A DNA stretch of 63,166 nt. Source: Paenibacillus allorhizosphaerae (GTDB taxonomy: Bacteria; Bacillota; Bacilli; Paenibacillales; NBRC-103111). The notes below the pieces were generated by a model. It saw only the letters and a list, made by a program, of their open reading frames with translations. It did not search any database and was not told the DNA's origin. Of the stretch, positions 40,780 through 49,715 are shown piece after piece. The position numbers were made by a program, and so were the translations under genes. The stretch covers positions 1 through 63,166 of the forward strand of contig NZ_CAJVCE010000030.1 of assembly GCF_910594985.1 (NCBI RefSeq). The letters run 5' to 3'. The number at the start of each line of letters is the position of its first letter. The stretch's first letter is position 1.

Positions 40780-41577
40780 TTACACGAGCCGCTTACGGAT
40801 CGAGGTGGAGATGAAATCAATGATCGTTACCATCACGATGATGCCGAGAAGAATGATGCCGACCCGATTCCAAGCGCGGGCTTCCAGCGCAAAGATCAGC
40901 GGCGTACCGATCCCGCCGGCCCCGATCATGCCGAGAATCGCCGCGGAACGGACGTTAATCTCGAAGCGGTACAGCGAGAAAGAGAAAAACTCGGGCAGCA
41001 CCTGCGGAATGACGGCGAACCAGAGCACCTGCAGCCGGTTCGCGCCGCAGGCGGTAAGCGCCTCGGTCGGTCCGAGATCCATGTTCTCCACCGCCTCGGA
41101 GAACAGCTTGCCGAGCATCCCGATGGAATGAAGTCCGAGCGCCAGCACCCCGGCGTAAGGTCCCGGGCCCACCGCCTTGATGAACAAAATCGCCATAACG
41201 ATTTCCGGAAACGTCCGAATGAGGCTGAGCACGAATTTCCCGCTGCCGGTGACGGCCCGGAAACGGCTCATGTTATTGGCCGCCCAGAAAGCGAAAGGCA
41301 CGCACAGAACCGCCGAAATGAAGGTGCCGAGCACCGAAATGGCAAGCGTATCGAGAAGGCCGCGCAGCAAGTCCTCGCCTTCGGGAATATATACATAAGA
41401 CCAGTCGGGATGCGTCAGCCCTGTCAGAATGGACTTTGAAATCGTCCCCGCCGTCTCTTTAATGCCTGTGAACTGTATGCCGGTGAACGACCATATGTAC
41501 AGCGCCAGGATGAAAATAGCAACCAGCCAAAAACGCATGCGAAACCGCTGCGGCGGCTTTACCGATGGATTTGTCAT
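40780..41577 (-). CDS. phnE: phosphonate ABC transporter permease (second)
   Basis: Inner-membrane PhnE-type permease of 265 residues with about six segments. The EAA loop region reads LTACGANRLQVLWFAVIPQVLPEF. It overlaps the first permease gene by four bases (ATGA) and has GGGAGAGG upstream. It pairs with that permease and phnC; the binding protein phnD is 10 kb away. Confidence 0.9.
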   Translation of the reverse strand: MTNPSVKPPQRFRMRFWLVAIFILALYIWSFTGIQFTGIKETAGTISKSILTGLTHPDWSYVYIPEGEDLLRGLLDTLAISVLGTFISAVLCVPFAFWAANNMSRFRAVTGSGKFVLSLIRTFPEIVMAILFIKAVGPGPYAGVLALGLHSIGMLGKLFSEAVENMDLGPTEALTACGANRLQVLWFAVIPQVLPEFFSFSLYRFEINVRSAAILGMIGAGGIGTPLIFALEARAWNRVGIILLGIIVMVTIIDFISTSIRKRLV

Positions 41578-42371
41578 AACAGCCTCTCCCGAATTTTAGT
41601 ACTCGCGTAATCGATGATCAGAACGATGGCCAGCGTCACCAGGATGATCAGGCAGGTACGGTCATAGCGCAGCTGACCCATGGAACGGTCCAGATATAAA
41701 CCGATTCCGCCCGCACCGACGAGCCCGAGCACCGCAGCCGCCCGTACGTTGACTTCAAACGTATAAAGCAAATATGCCGTGAAGGAAGCCATAACCTGCG
41801 GGATAACGCCGAAATGGATCCACTGCAGCTTGTTGGCGCCGACAGCGGTCATCGCTTCGAGCGGCCCCGGGTCGATCGCCTCGATCGATTCATACGCAAG
41901 CTTGGATATAAGGCCGAATGAAAAGAACATGAGCGCCAGCACCCCTGCGAACGGGCCGAGACCGAAGATCGCCACGAAGACGGCGGCAAAAAGCAGATCT
42001 GGTATCGTCCGCACCAGGTTCAAAATAAACCGGGCCGGGTAGTACAGCAGCGGCGACTTGGTGACATTGCGCGCGGCAAACAAAGAGATCGGAATCGCGA
42101 GAATGGCGCCAAGCGTCGTACCGATCACCGCCATCTGGATCGTTTCCAGCATCGGCTTCCATATCACATCGAAGTAAGACCAATCCGGCGGGAACATTTC
42201 CACGATGAGCTTGCCCATCTCCGGCGTCCCGGTAATGAGCGAGGTCAAAGTCGCGTCCGTCTTATAGGCGCTGCCCCACAGCAGCAATATCAGTATGATC
42301 ACCGTTAAATAGGTCTTGGTGCGGTCCGGCTTTTTGAGCGCCGCCGCTTTGGCGAGAGAGTCCGGTTTCAT
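41574..42371 (-). CDS. phnE: phosphonate ABC transporter permease (first)
   Basis: PhnE-type permease of 265 residues. The coupling loop reads MTAVGANKLQWIHFGVIPQVMASF, closely matching the second permease; the two probably arose by duplication and form a heterodimer. Its ATG directly follows the TAA of phnC with no gap. Confidence 0.9.
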   Translation of the reverse strand: MKPDSLAKAAALKKPDRTKTYLTVIILILLLWGSAYKTDATLTSLITGTPEMGKLIVEMFPPDWSYFDVIWKPMLETIQMAVIGTTLGAILAIPISLFAARNVTKSPLLYYPARFILNLVRTIPDLLFAAVFVAIFGLGPFAGVLALMFFSFGLISKLAYESIEAIDPGPLEAMTAVGANKLQWIHFGVIPQVMASFTAYLLYTFEVNVRAAAVLGLVGAGGIGLYLDRSMGQLRYDRTCLIILVTLAIVLIIDYASTKIRERLL

Positions 42372-43142
42372 TTACTCCTGCCCCCCCAGAAGCTCGTCTC
42401 TCTTGATGGCCCGGCCGTAAATTTCCGAGAACGCTTCGTCCGTCGCTTCCGATACCGGTCCGTCGAATACGACTTGACCGGCCCGCAGCCCGATAATCCG
42501 GGTTGCATACTCACGCGCCAAATCGATAAAGTGAAGGTTCACGACCGTCGTAATCCCGAGCTCCTGGTTGATCCGCCGCAAATCGTCCATCACCTGGCGC
42601 GTCGTAAGCGGGTCGAGGGAAGCTACGGGCTCGTCCGCCAATATGATTTTCGCTTCCTGCGCAAGAGCGCGGGCGATGGAGACGCGCTGCTGCTGGCCGC
42701 CGGACAGCTGATCGGCGCGCACGTACGCTTTTTCGCGAATATTGACGCGCTCGAGCGCCTGCAAGGCGAGATGGATATCATGTTTCGGGAACAATCCGAG
42801 GAGCGTACGCAGCGTCGAGTGATAACCTACACGACCGGACAACACATTCCGCAGCACGGAAGAGCGTTTGACCAGATTAAAATTTTGAAAGATCATGCCG
42901 ATATCGCGCCGCAAGTTCCGCAGCTGGACGCCGGTCGCCGCAGTAATCGAACGGCCGTTGATCACGATTTGACCCTCGGTTATTTCATGAAGACGGTTAA
43001 TGGAGCGCAGCAGTGTCGATTTCCCCGCTCCCGAAAGCCCGACAATGACGATAAACTCGCCTTTATTGATCGTAAAATTAATGTTTTTAAGACCGACTGT
43101 CCCATTGGGATATACTTTGGACACGTTTTGAAATTCGATCAT
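42372..43142 (-). CDS. phnC: phosphonate ABC transporter ATP-binding protein
   Basis: ATPase of 256 residues. Walker A is GLSGAGKST, the signature LSGGQQQRVSIARAL, Walker B IILADEPVASLDP; the switch His is in VNLHFIDLA, as in other PhnC proteins. It is the first gene of phnC-phnE-phnE. No convincing Pho box was seen upstream, in contrast to phnD. Confidence 0.92.
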   Translation of the reverse strand: MIEFQNVSKVYPNGTVGLKNINFTINKGEFIVIVGLSGAGKSTLLRSINRLHEITEGQIVINGRSITAATGVQLRNLRRDIGMIFQNFNLVKRSSVLRNVLSGRVGYHSTLRTLLGLFPKHDIHLALQALERVNIREKAYVRADQLSGGQQQRVSIARALAQEAKIILADEPVASLDPLTTRQVMDDLRRINQELGITTVVNLHFIDLAREYATRIIGLRAGQVVFDGPVSEATDEAFSEIYGRAIKRDELLGGQE

Positions 43143-43287
43143 AGGCTTCCAGAATTCCCCTTTAAGCTAAAATGACTAACGCAATAGATTTCGACATGAA
43201 TCGCGCATTTCCTCTTTATATTCATATCGTTTATGAAACCTTAATTTTCCTGATTATCTTCCCCTGACCCGTTCGGCTCATCATCGC

Positions 43288-44079
43288 TCATGATACCCAC
43301 CAGGCGATTACGGCCGCCCCTGGGAGCAGCAGCAGCTGCGCCAGAAGCGTTCCGGCCAATCGCGACAGCATGAGCAGTCCGAACATTTTATTCGTCTCGG
43401 CGTTCTTGACTTTTCCGGACAACGCCTTGTCGGAGAGCAGCGCCACATGCGGGTCGACGAAGATGGTCAGCAAGATCGTGGCGATCCCGTTAATCATGCC
43501 TGATGACTGAGACGCTTTGATCGCATGCTCCGGCACGAGATAAGAAGCATATAAGGCCGAAAGTACGCCGACGGTGTATATGCCGGTTACAACGGTGTTG
43601 AGCAGAAGCAGGCGCTTCGGAATGCCGCCGATCCGCAGCCGCCTCAGCATTTCCCACCTTGGCAGCCTTACGTTCCGCCTCACCCATTTCAGCTTATCGA
43701 GCGACACCGATTCCCGGACGAGCGCCGGGAAGGAGCCCGCCACTTCCAAATGCGCGATGAGCCGCATAAATACGAACACCATGGTCGGAAAAAGCACGAT
43801 CGACAACAGCGTCCCGAGCGAAGCGGAGCCGATAATGAACTGAAAATCGGTTTGCAGCCTATGGCCCCCTTCGTTTTTGGCCGAGTCGATCATTCCTCCG
43901 GTGAACGTGGCTTGCACCATGTTGGACGTTCTCGAGATTAGCATGATGATGCCGGAGAGCGACAAGGACACCGCAAGCTTGCCGCTGCGAATGCCCGCCA
44001 AACGGATCGCATACCCCATCGTTTCCGCTGCATGAATAATGAGCGTCAAGACGCAAACCAGGATCAACGCAGTTGTCAA
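43288..44079 (-). CDS. amj: lipid II flippase Amj
   Basis: Amj (alternate to MurJ, DUF2837) moves lipid II across the membrane for wall synthesis. The 263-residue product has about six to seven membrane segments and the family start LIIHAAETMGYAIRLAGIRSGKLAVSL followed by SRTSNMVQA. It begins at TTG 44079, whose bases overlap the TGA of the upstream Hpt gene, so translation is coupled. In Bacillus amj is under the envelope-stress factor SigM; here it is the second gene after an Hpt gene, an arrangement I have not met. Confidence 0.88.
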   Translation of the reverse strand: MTTALILVCVLTLIIHAAETMGYAIRLAGIRSGKLAVSLSLSGIIMLISRTSNMVQATFTGGMIDSAKNEGGHRLQTDFQFIIGSASLGTLLSIVLFPTMVFVFMRLIAHLEVAGSFPALVRESVSLDKLKWVRRNVRLPRWEMLRRLRIGGIPKRLLLLNTVVTGIYTVGVLSALYASYLVPEHAIKASQSSGMINGIATILLTIFVDPHVALLSDKALSGKVKNAETNKMFGLLMLSRLAGTLLAQLLLLPGAAVIAWWVS

Positions 44080-44462
44080 TGTTCCGAACCGCCTTCCTCC
44101 GCCTTGACCGTCTCCCGCTCCACCTCTTCGGTTAGTTCCGTCAGCATACGTATGAGCCCTTGTAAAGCTTCTTCATTCCAACCCCCGCTATGCTGTATAC
44201 TACAGTTAATCGCCTCTTCGCTAAGCTCGTGCACCCGGCCGCAGCCGACGGTAAGTGCGACGCCTCTTAACGCGTGTGCATAGGCATGTACCGAGTCTCC
44301 CAGTTCACTCGCCGATAGGGCCCCTTCACGCCACTGCACCGCCGTTTCAAGAACGACAGCCCCGCGCTGCCGGGCGTCGCGAAGAAATAGTTCCCGCGTC
44401 CTGGCGATAATTCGCTGCATCCGTCGGTTTTTGTCTTCATTGGGATCCGTTGTGGACGACAT
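44076..44462 (-). CDS. Hpt-domain protein
   Basis: About 128 residues, all helical. The segment HAYAHALRGVALTVGCGRVHELSEEA matches an Hpt domain, with the phosphorylatable His in HALRG. There is no kinase or receiver part, so it would be a phosphotransfer node. ATG 44462 has GGAGGT ten bases upstream. It overlaps amj and faces a CheY-like gene across about 39 bases. Transfer of phosphate between the two is a natural inference. Confidence 0.75.
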   Translation of the reverse strand: MSSTTDPNEDKNRRMQRIIARTRELFLRDARQRGAVVLETAVQWREGALSASELGDSVHAYAHALRGVALTVGCGRVHELSEEAINCSIQHSGGWNEEALQGLIRMLTELTEEVERETVKAEEGGSEH

Positions 44463-44501
44463 GTCGAATTCAACCTCCATTTTGAAAAAAAGGATGTGTT
44501 A

Positions 44502-44888
44502 GTGAAACACATGAACAAGAAAAAAATCGCTCTGGTGGACGACAGTTCACCGTTCTGCCTGCTCGTCAAACAAATTTTCGAAGACCGGTATGAAGTGGAC
44601 TCATATACGTCCGCCGAAGATTTCGTATCGCTCGTATCGAGAGCGGCCAGCTATCATCTCATTATTCTCGATCTTCATCTGCCGGGCATGGACGGCATGG
44701 ACGCCTTGACCCGTCTCCAATCGACTCCCGCAACGCAGGACATTCCCATCTTGCTGTTAACGGCCGATTCGCGCAAAGATACGGTGATTCGAGGCATGCG
44801 GCTCGGAGCGAAGGATTATATGGTCAAGCCGATCGATCCGATGCAGCTCGACGAACGGGTCTCCCTCCTTTTAAGCGACATTATTTAA
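44502..44888 (+). CDS. CheY-like single-domain response regulator
   Basis: Receiver domain of 128 residues: D13-D14, phosphorylation site Asp57 in LIILDLHLPGMDG, and Lys in YMVKPIDP. No output domain is present. GTG 44502 lies seven bases after AAAAAGGA; GTG 44496 and ATG 44511 are alternatives. The gene is divergent from the Hpt-amj pair, and its promoter must lie inside the Hpt coding region because the gap is so short. Confidence 0.88.
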   Translation: MKHMNKKKIALVDDSSPFCLLVKQIFEDRYEVDSYTSAEDFVSLVSRAASYHLIILDLHLPGMDGMDALTRLQSTPATQDIPILLLTADSRKDTVIRGMRLGAKDYMVKPIDPMQLDERVSLLLSDII

Positions 44889-44892
44889 ACGA

Positions 44893-44942
44893 AAAAAACG
44901 TGAGAGCGCTCGCGGAACATTGAGCTATCACGTCTTTTTTTC
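44893..44942. terminator. bidirectional terminator
   Basis: ACGTGA (44899-44904) pairs with TCACGT (44929-44934), with an inner GAGC/GCTC-type stem and A7/T8 runs on the sides. Confidence 0.78.
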
Positions 44943-44965
44943 GTTTTGCGGCCTTTCTGCGGTTA

Positions 44966-45739
44966 TCAGCCGCCGGCCACGTCGCGTTTCGTAAATAACA
45001 GCCAAGATACGCCGTAAAACAGAAGCCAGTACGCCGCGAGCACCGTCAAGGAAAATCCGAGCGTCATGCCGGGCAGGATCGGCTTGCCTCCGAATACGTA
45101 AGGGGACAGGTCGGTGTTGGCGAACAGGAAATATTTCACCCATGTTTTTTTGAGCGATACAAGCACCAGCACGATGGAATTTGCCGACAGCATCAGGAAA
45201 ATCGACAGTCCGATCGCCAGCGAGCTGCTGCGAAATGCTGCCGAAATCATAAAGGCGAGCGTCGCCGTCATGACGATCTGCACCAGCTTCAGGCCGTACG
45301 CTTTCAAAATCGCCGGAAACGCCATGTCGGGACTTACGACGCCGCTGACGCCGAAAATAATTAATCCCGTAAAATAACTAATAATGAGCATCGTAGCCAC
45401 CAACGTCAAAATAAAGAGCAGGACGGAGATGTACTTGGCGCAAAGAATTTTGCCGCGCGACGCCGGACGAATCAAGAGCAGCTTGATCGTTCCCCACGTA
45501 AATTCGGAGGCGACGATATCGCCGGCGATAATGACGGTAAAGATCGTAATGATCGAAGCTAAGCTTGTCGTCAGCGACATAAATTGCAGTGTATGATGGA
45601 TTCCCGCATCGATGACGAAGCGCATCAGCACGCCGGCGGAGATGACGCTCAGCACGACGATCGCCAGCATCACCCACGTCCGGAGACGGGAATAAATTTT
45701 CATCTGTTCATTTTGCACAAGCCGGATGAAGCTAGACAA
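44966..45739 (-). CDS. ABC-2 type transporter permease
   Basis: A 257-residue membrane protein with about six segments and the motif ASEFTWGTIKLLLIRPASRGKIL, characteristic of single-permease ABC-2 exporters near antimicrobial peptide or bacitracin-type systems. It starts at TTG 45739, seven bases after AAGGGGG, and overlaps the ATPase gene by eight bases. The substrate is unknown. Confidence 0.86.
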   Translation of the reverse strand: MSSFIRLVQNEQMKIYSRLRTWVMLAIVVLSVISAGVLMRFVIDAGIHHTLQFMSLTTSLASIITIFTVIIAGDIVASEFTWGTIKLLLIRPASRGKILCAKYISVLLFILTLVATMLIISYFTGLIIFGVSGVVSPDMAFPAILKAYGLKLVQIVMTATLAFMISAAFRSSSLAIGLSIFLMLSANSIVLVLVSLKKTWVKYFLFANTDLSPYVFGGKPILPGMTLGFSLTVLAAYWLLFYGVSWLLFTKRDVAGG

Positions 45740-46655
45740 TCCGATTCCCCCTTGTCACCTCGAGGAATTGTTCCTCCAGCGTTTTGGTCACGGCACGGAT
45801 GGCGTATACCGGGATCCCTGCCTGCACGAGCCGGGCGTTCAGCTCGGCGATCGCTTCTCTCCGGTTTTGAACCCGCACGACGAGCTCGGCCCCGTCCGCC
45901 CGGACGAGCATCCCTTCCTCGATCAATTCCCGCGCCCGATCCGCTTGTCCCACTTCAAAGCATACTTCCATCCATTCCGTCTCCGCGGGCGCCTCCTTGA
46001 AGGAGCGCACATCGAGCAATCGGCCGTTCTGTATAATCGCGACCCGGTCGCACATCAGCTCCATCTCGGAGAGCAGGTGACTCGACACGATGACGGCAAG
46101 CCCTTCCTCCCTGGACAGCTGCCGCAAATAATCGCGAAGCTCCCGTATGCCTTCCGGATCGAGCCCGTTCGTCGGCTCGTCCAGCACAAGCACGGACGGA
46201 CGGTGCAAAATTGCCTGCGCCACTCCTAGACGCTGACGCATGCCCAGCGAGTACGTTTTCACCTTATCGTGGATACGCGCTTCCAGCCGCACCAGCTTGA
46301 CCACTTCATCGATCCGGTCCTTCTCTACGCTCGGCATCATCCGGGCGAAATGCTGCAAATTTTGATAGCCGCTCATAAATCCGTAAAACTCCGGATTTTC
46401 GACAATGGCTCCTACATGAACCATGGCTTGTTCGAATTGCCGTTTCACGCTGCAGCCTTGAATCGTAACTTCTCCATCCGTGGTGGAGATCAAACCTACC
46501 ATCATGCGGATCGTCGTCGTTTTCCCCGCCCCGTTCGGCCCGAGAAAGCCGAACACTTCTCCGGGTTTCACTTCAAAGCTCAATCCGTCGACGATCGTTC
46601 TGGAGCCGATTTTTTTCGTCAGACGCTCCAGTCGTACTACTGCAGTATCGTTCAT
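45732..46655 (-). CDS. ABC-2 type transporter ATP-binding protein
   Basis: ATPase of 307 residues. Walker A GPNGAGKTT, signature YSLGMRQRLGVAQAIL, Walker B VLVLDEPTNGLDPEG and switch His in SSHLLSEME, the pattern of BcrA-like exporters. ATG 46655 has GGAGG five bases upstream; the longer frame to 46790 would run across the terminator hairpin and is rejected. It works with the permease encoded next. Confidence 0.9.
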   Translation of the reverse strand: MNDTAVVRLERLTKKIGSRTIVDGLSFEVKPGEVFGFLGPNGAGKTTTIRMMVGLISTTDGEVTIQGCSVKRQFEQAMVHVGAIVENPEFYGFMSGYQNLQHFARMMPSVEKDRIDEVVKLVRLEARIHDKVKTYSLGMRQRLGVAQAILHRPSVLVLDEPTNGLDPEGIRELRDYLRQLSREEGLAVIVSSHLLSEMELMCDRVAIIQNGRLLDVRSFKEAPAETEWMEVCFEVGQADRARELIEEGMLVRADGAELVVRVQNRREAIAELNARLVQAGIPVYAIRAVTKTLEEQFLEVTRGNRIV

Positions 46656-46671
46656 AAAGCCTCCAGTGCAA

Positions 46672-46720
46672 CAAAAAAGGTATGGTATCGTTTCCCCATC
46701 AGGAAAAGTATACCATACCT
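46672..46720 (-). terminator. terminator after the HemD-like gene
   Basis: AGGTATGGTAT and its complement (11-bp stem, 46678-46720 region) with a T6 tail on the minus strand. It lies just before the ABC ATPase start and could also act as an attenuator. Confidence 0.75.
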
Positions 46721-46749
46721 GAAGTTCATGACCAAACGATGATTCCGCT

Positions 46750-47583
46750 TCATTCGCCGCCGTTCGGTAGAGGCAGCTCCCCGGTTTCATAATATCGGGC
46801 CAAGCTGACGATCATGCTGCCCATCCGTTCCTGCTCAGGTGCGACTACCCGTTCGACGCCTTCCTCCCGGAGCGCCTCCGCCGTCACTTTCCCTACGGCA
46901 ACCGCTACGACGTCATCGCGGAATGCATCCAGCACCTGCTCCGACAACCCCCGCTCGCGGGCATACATCATAAGAAAGCGAGCCTGCGGCGTGCTGGTGA
47001 AAGTAACCGCGTCGACCTGTCGCTGCAAAATTTCAGACAGCAGCGTGTCCACAACGTCCAGCTCCGGCGGAACGTGCCGGTAAGGCAAAATTTCGAAATC
47101 GAGCGCGCCGCTGCCGCGCAGCCACTCCACGAGACGGGGCGCGTGATCACCGTACAGCTGAAGCGCAACCTTTTTCCCTTTAAGGTCGTAGGGCATAAGC
47201 GCCCGCATGAGCCCGGCCGTCGTTCCGTCATCATCCTTTACGACGGGCGTCAGCCCCAGCGTCTTTAGAAAATTGACCGTTTTATAGCCTCTCGCCGCAA
47301 TCTTGGCACGGCCGAGCGCCTCGGTGAAAGCGGCAGCCAGTCCCATGCTTTCCGCCGCTTGATAAATCAGCTCCGTGCCGATGCCGGTCGTCAAAATAAT
47401 CCAATCGGCGCCTTGTTCCAGCAGCTTGACAATCTCTCTCCCCACTTCTTCGCGTTCAACGGCGACCGTTCCTTGCGCCGGACGAATGAGCGGAATGCCT
47501 CCCTGCTTTTCCACAATAACACTGAGCTCGGCCGCTTTGCGCGGACCGGTGAGCGCGATTCGTTTGCCCGTCAAGCCTGCCAT
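46750..47583 (-). CDS. HemD-domain (uroporphyrinogen-III synthase) protein
   Basis: A 277-residue protein of the HemD fold: GKRIALTGPRKAAEL at the start, WIILTTGIGTELI, and VDAVTFTSTPQARFL in the second domain, which correspond to the conserved loops of uroporphyrinogen-III synthase. The family closes hydroxymethylbilane to uroporphyrinogen III. There are no other haem genes nearby, so it may be an extra copy with a different role, as in Bacilli where stand-alone HemD-like proteins occur. GGGGGGAGAG precedes the ATG. Confidence 0.82.
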   Translation of the reverse strand: MAGLTGKRIALTGPRKAAELSVIVEKQGGIPLIRPAQGTVAVEREEVGREIVKLLEQGADWIILTTGIGTELIYQAAESMGLAAAFTEALGRAKIAARGYKTVNFLKTLGLTPVVKDDDGTTAGLMRALMPYDLKGKKVALQLYGDHAPRLVEWLRGSGALDFEILPYRHVPPELDVVDTLLSEILQRQVDAVTFTSTPQARFLMMYARERGLSEQVLDAFRDDVVAVAVGKVTAEALREEGVERVVAPEQERMGSMIVSLARYYETGELPLPNGGE

Positions 47584-47727
47584 ACGTCTCTCCCCCTATG
47601 CCAACTCTGTCTCTTATTCTATGTATTCATTCTAGCAGATCACCGAACAAATAGGTTTATAATCTAGCAATTTCGGAAAATATAAGACTATCACTTCTAT
47701 TCACACTAGAGGAGGATCGCCTTACTT

Positions 47728-48435
47728 ATGATTCCAACGATAAAAAAAAGTTTTCTCTGCATCCCTTTCCTGCTGCTTCTTTATGCGATGACCCCGATGT
47801 CCCTGCTCGCCTACGAAGAGGAAGAACTGTTCGGGCCGATCTCGACGGAATATTTTGTTCCCTATCCGGCGCTTGAGCGTGCGGAAGCCGCGACCGAATC
47901 CACCGAACCGCCATTGCCGGAACCTCTATTGTACGAGGTTCGTTCCGGCGATACGCTTTATAATATTGCCAGATCGTTTGACGTCTCCGTCCAGGATCTC
48001 ATGGCATTGAACGAGATTACGAATGCCAATCGGCTTTCTATCGGACAGCGGCTCAGCATCCCGCCGGATTTTACCGGCGTCGAAGCGATCGGCGGGCAAG
48101 CCGGCGTCATTCGGCAAGTGCTGTCCACGACGCTTACGGCGTATACCGCCGGATACGAATCGACCGGCAAGACGCAGGCCAGTCCCGCCTACGGCATTAC
48201 ATCCAGCGGAAGCAAAGCGGAGGAGGGGCGTACGATTGCCGTAGACCCTGCCATTATTCCGATAGGTTCCATGGTATTTATTGACGGAATCGGTTTCCGT
48301 AAAGCCGAGGATACCGGCTCAGCCATCCGAGGCGCCAAGATCGACGTCTATATGAACGATTTGAGCGAAGCGCGTAATTTCGGCATCAAGAAAAACGTGA
48401 AAGTGTATGTGCTTGCGGCCAAAGAAGCGATATAG
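47728..48435 (+). CDS. exported LysM-3D domain cell wall protein
   Basis: A 235-residue protein with a signal peptide (about residues 7-28), one LysM peptidoglycan-binding domain (YEVRSGDTLYNIARSF to IGQRLSIPP, about 68-112), and a C-terminal 3D domain (TAYTAGYESTGK, DPAIIPIGS, EDTGSAIRGAKIDVYM) with its three Asp residues. Relatives such as YocH are lytic transglycosylase-like wall hydrolases. AGGAGG lies upstream of ATG 47728. It is monocistronic. Confidence 0.9.
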   Translation: MIPTIKKSFLCIPFLLLLYAMTPMSLLAYEEEELFGPISTEYFVPYPALERAEAATESTEPPLPEPLLYEVRSGDTLYNIARSFDVSVQDLMALNEITNANRLSIGQRLSIPPDFTGVEAIGGQAGVIRQVLSTTLTAYTAGYESTGKTQASPAYGITSSGSKAEEGRTIAVDPAIIPIGSMVFIDGIGFRKAEDTGSAIRGAKIDVYMNDLSEARNFGIKKNVKVYVLAAKEAI

Positions 48436-48448
48436 CATGCGCGGCATT

Positions 48449-48493
48449 AGCCGGGACGAAACAGGCGGCCCGGCTATCCGCCGTATTTTTTTT
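48449..48493 (+). terminator. terminator of the LysM-3D gene
   Basis: AGCCGGG (48449-48455) pairs with CCCGGCT (48469-48475), and T8 follows ten bases later. It overlaps the 3' end of the convergent dctB gene. Confidence 0.5.
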
Positions 48494-49532
48494 GCAGCAC
48501 GCGAATTTGCTCGATCAGCTCCCGCCCGATCGACTTCTCGAACTGCTTGTACAGCGGGTCCCAGGCTTTCATCCATTCCGCACGCTCGCTTTCCGTCAAC
48601 ACGTGCAATTGAATATTGGAATGGCTGCGGATCTGTTCCAGCTGTGTCTTGTTCATTTGAATGGCGTTGCGATTCGCCCATGCCGACGTTTCATCCATCG
48701 CCTCCATCAAAATCTTCCTCACATCGCCCGGCAGTTTATCCCAATATTTTTTGTTCGTCAGCACCCCGTAGCCGAGGTAAGCGTGATTGCTGATCGTCAA
48801 ATATTGCTGCACCTGGTAAAAACGTTTCGTATAAATGTTCGAGATCGTATTTTCGCCGCCATCCGCAATCCCCGTTTCATATCCGCGGTATACGTCGTTG
48901 AACGGAATCACGATCGTCTTGGCGTCGAGCTGCTTGAACTGGGCTTCGATCACCTTGCTCGGCAAAATGCGAAACCGCTGTCCTTTAAAATCTTCCGGAT
49001 GAATGAGCGGCCCGCGATTCGAAGTCATCTGTTTAAATCCGTTGCTCCAATAAGCGATCCCCATCATATTCTTGCTCTCCAGCTTCTTGAACAAGATGCG
49101 GCCGATCTCCCCGGCAAACGCTTCTTCCACCGCCTCGTCCGTCAAAAAAGCATACGGCAAATCGAACAGTTCCCAAGCGGATACCCGTTCCGTAATATTG
49201 GCAAACGCCGGCGCGATCATTTGAATATCGCCGCGCATGAGCGCATCCACTTCATCTTTTTCGGTATAAAGCACGCCGTTCGGAAATACTTCAACGGATA
49301 CGCGGCCGTTCGTTTTCGCTTTGACGAGATCGGCGAATTTTTGCGCGGCCAGCCCTTTGGGCGTATTTTCCGCAACGACGTGGCTGAATTTAATGACAAG
49401 CGTCTTGTCGAAGCCGGATTGTTCGTCATCCTGCACCGGCGGAGCCGCCAGAAACGCGGGATAAAATCCGATAGCAACCGCAGCCGCCAAACCCGCCACA
49501 ATAAATAGTACGGTGCTCAAAAACGGCCTCAT
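48474..49532 (-). CDS. dctB: DctP-family C4-dicarboxylate-binding protein
   Basis: A TRAP-type solute-binding protein of 352 residues with one N-terminal anchor or signal segment (about 5-30). Family segments: FSHVVAENTPKGLAAQKFADLV, GVLYTEKDEVDALMRGDIQM and FRILPSKVIEAQFKQL. No TRAP permeases are near. Instead dctS, dctR and dctP follow on the other strand, as in Bacillus subtilis where DctB helps the DctS sensor detect dicarboxylates. I infer the same sensory role. Confidence 0.88.
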   Translation of the reverse strand: MRPFLSTVLFIVAGLAAAVAIGFYPAFLAAPPVQDDEQSGFDKTLVIKFSHVVAENTPKGLAAQKFADLVKAKTNGRVSVEVFPNGVLYTEKDEVDALMRGDIQMIAPAFANITERVSAWELFDLPYAFLTDEAVEEAFAGEIGRILFKKLESKNMMGIAYWSNGFKQMTSNRGPLIHPEDFKGQRFRILPSKVIEAQFKQLDAKTIVIPFNDVYRGYETGIADGGENTISNIYTKRFYQVQQYLTISNHAYLGYGVLTNKKYWDKLPGDVRKILMEAMDETSAWANRNAIQMNKTQLEQIRSHSNIQLHVLTESERAEWMKAWDPLYKQFEKSIGRELIEQIRVLQKKYGG

Positions 49533-49715
49533 GCCGTGCCCCCTTGCCTAATAAACCTTAAAGCGTCGTAGTTAGTATACATCAAAACATCATTTTTCGA
49601 CGAGCCGCAGCACGATTCATGAATTTTGCGCAGACGGTTATACTAATCGCATCTGGAAATGCCGCCAATGAGCCATGTTGCTTGTTTACCTTCCAATCCG
49701 AAGGAGGTTTCCGTC

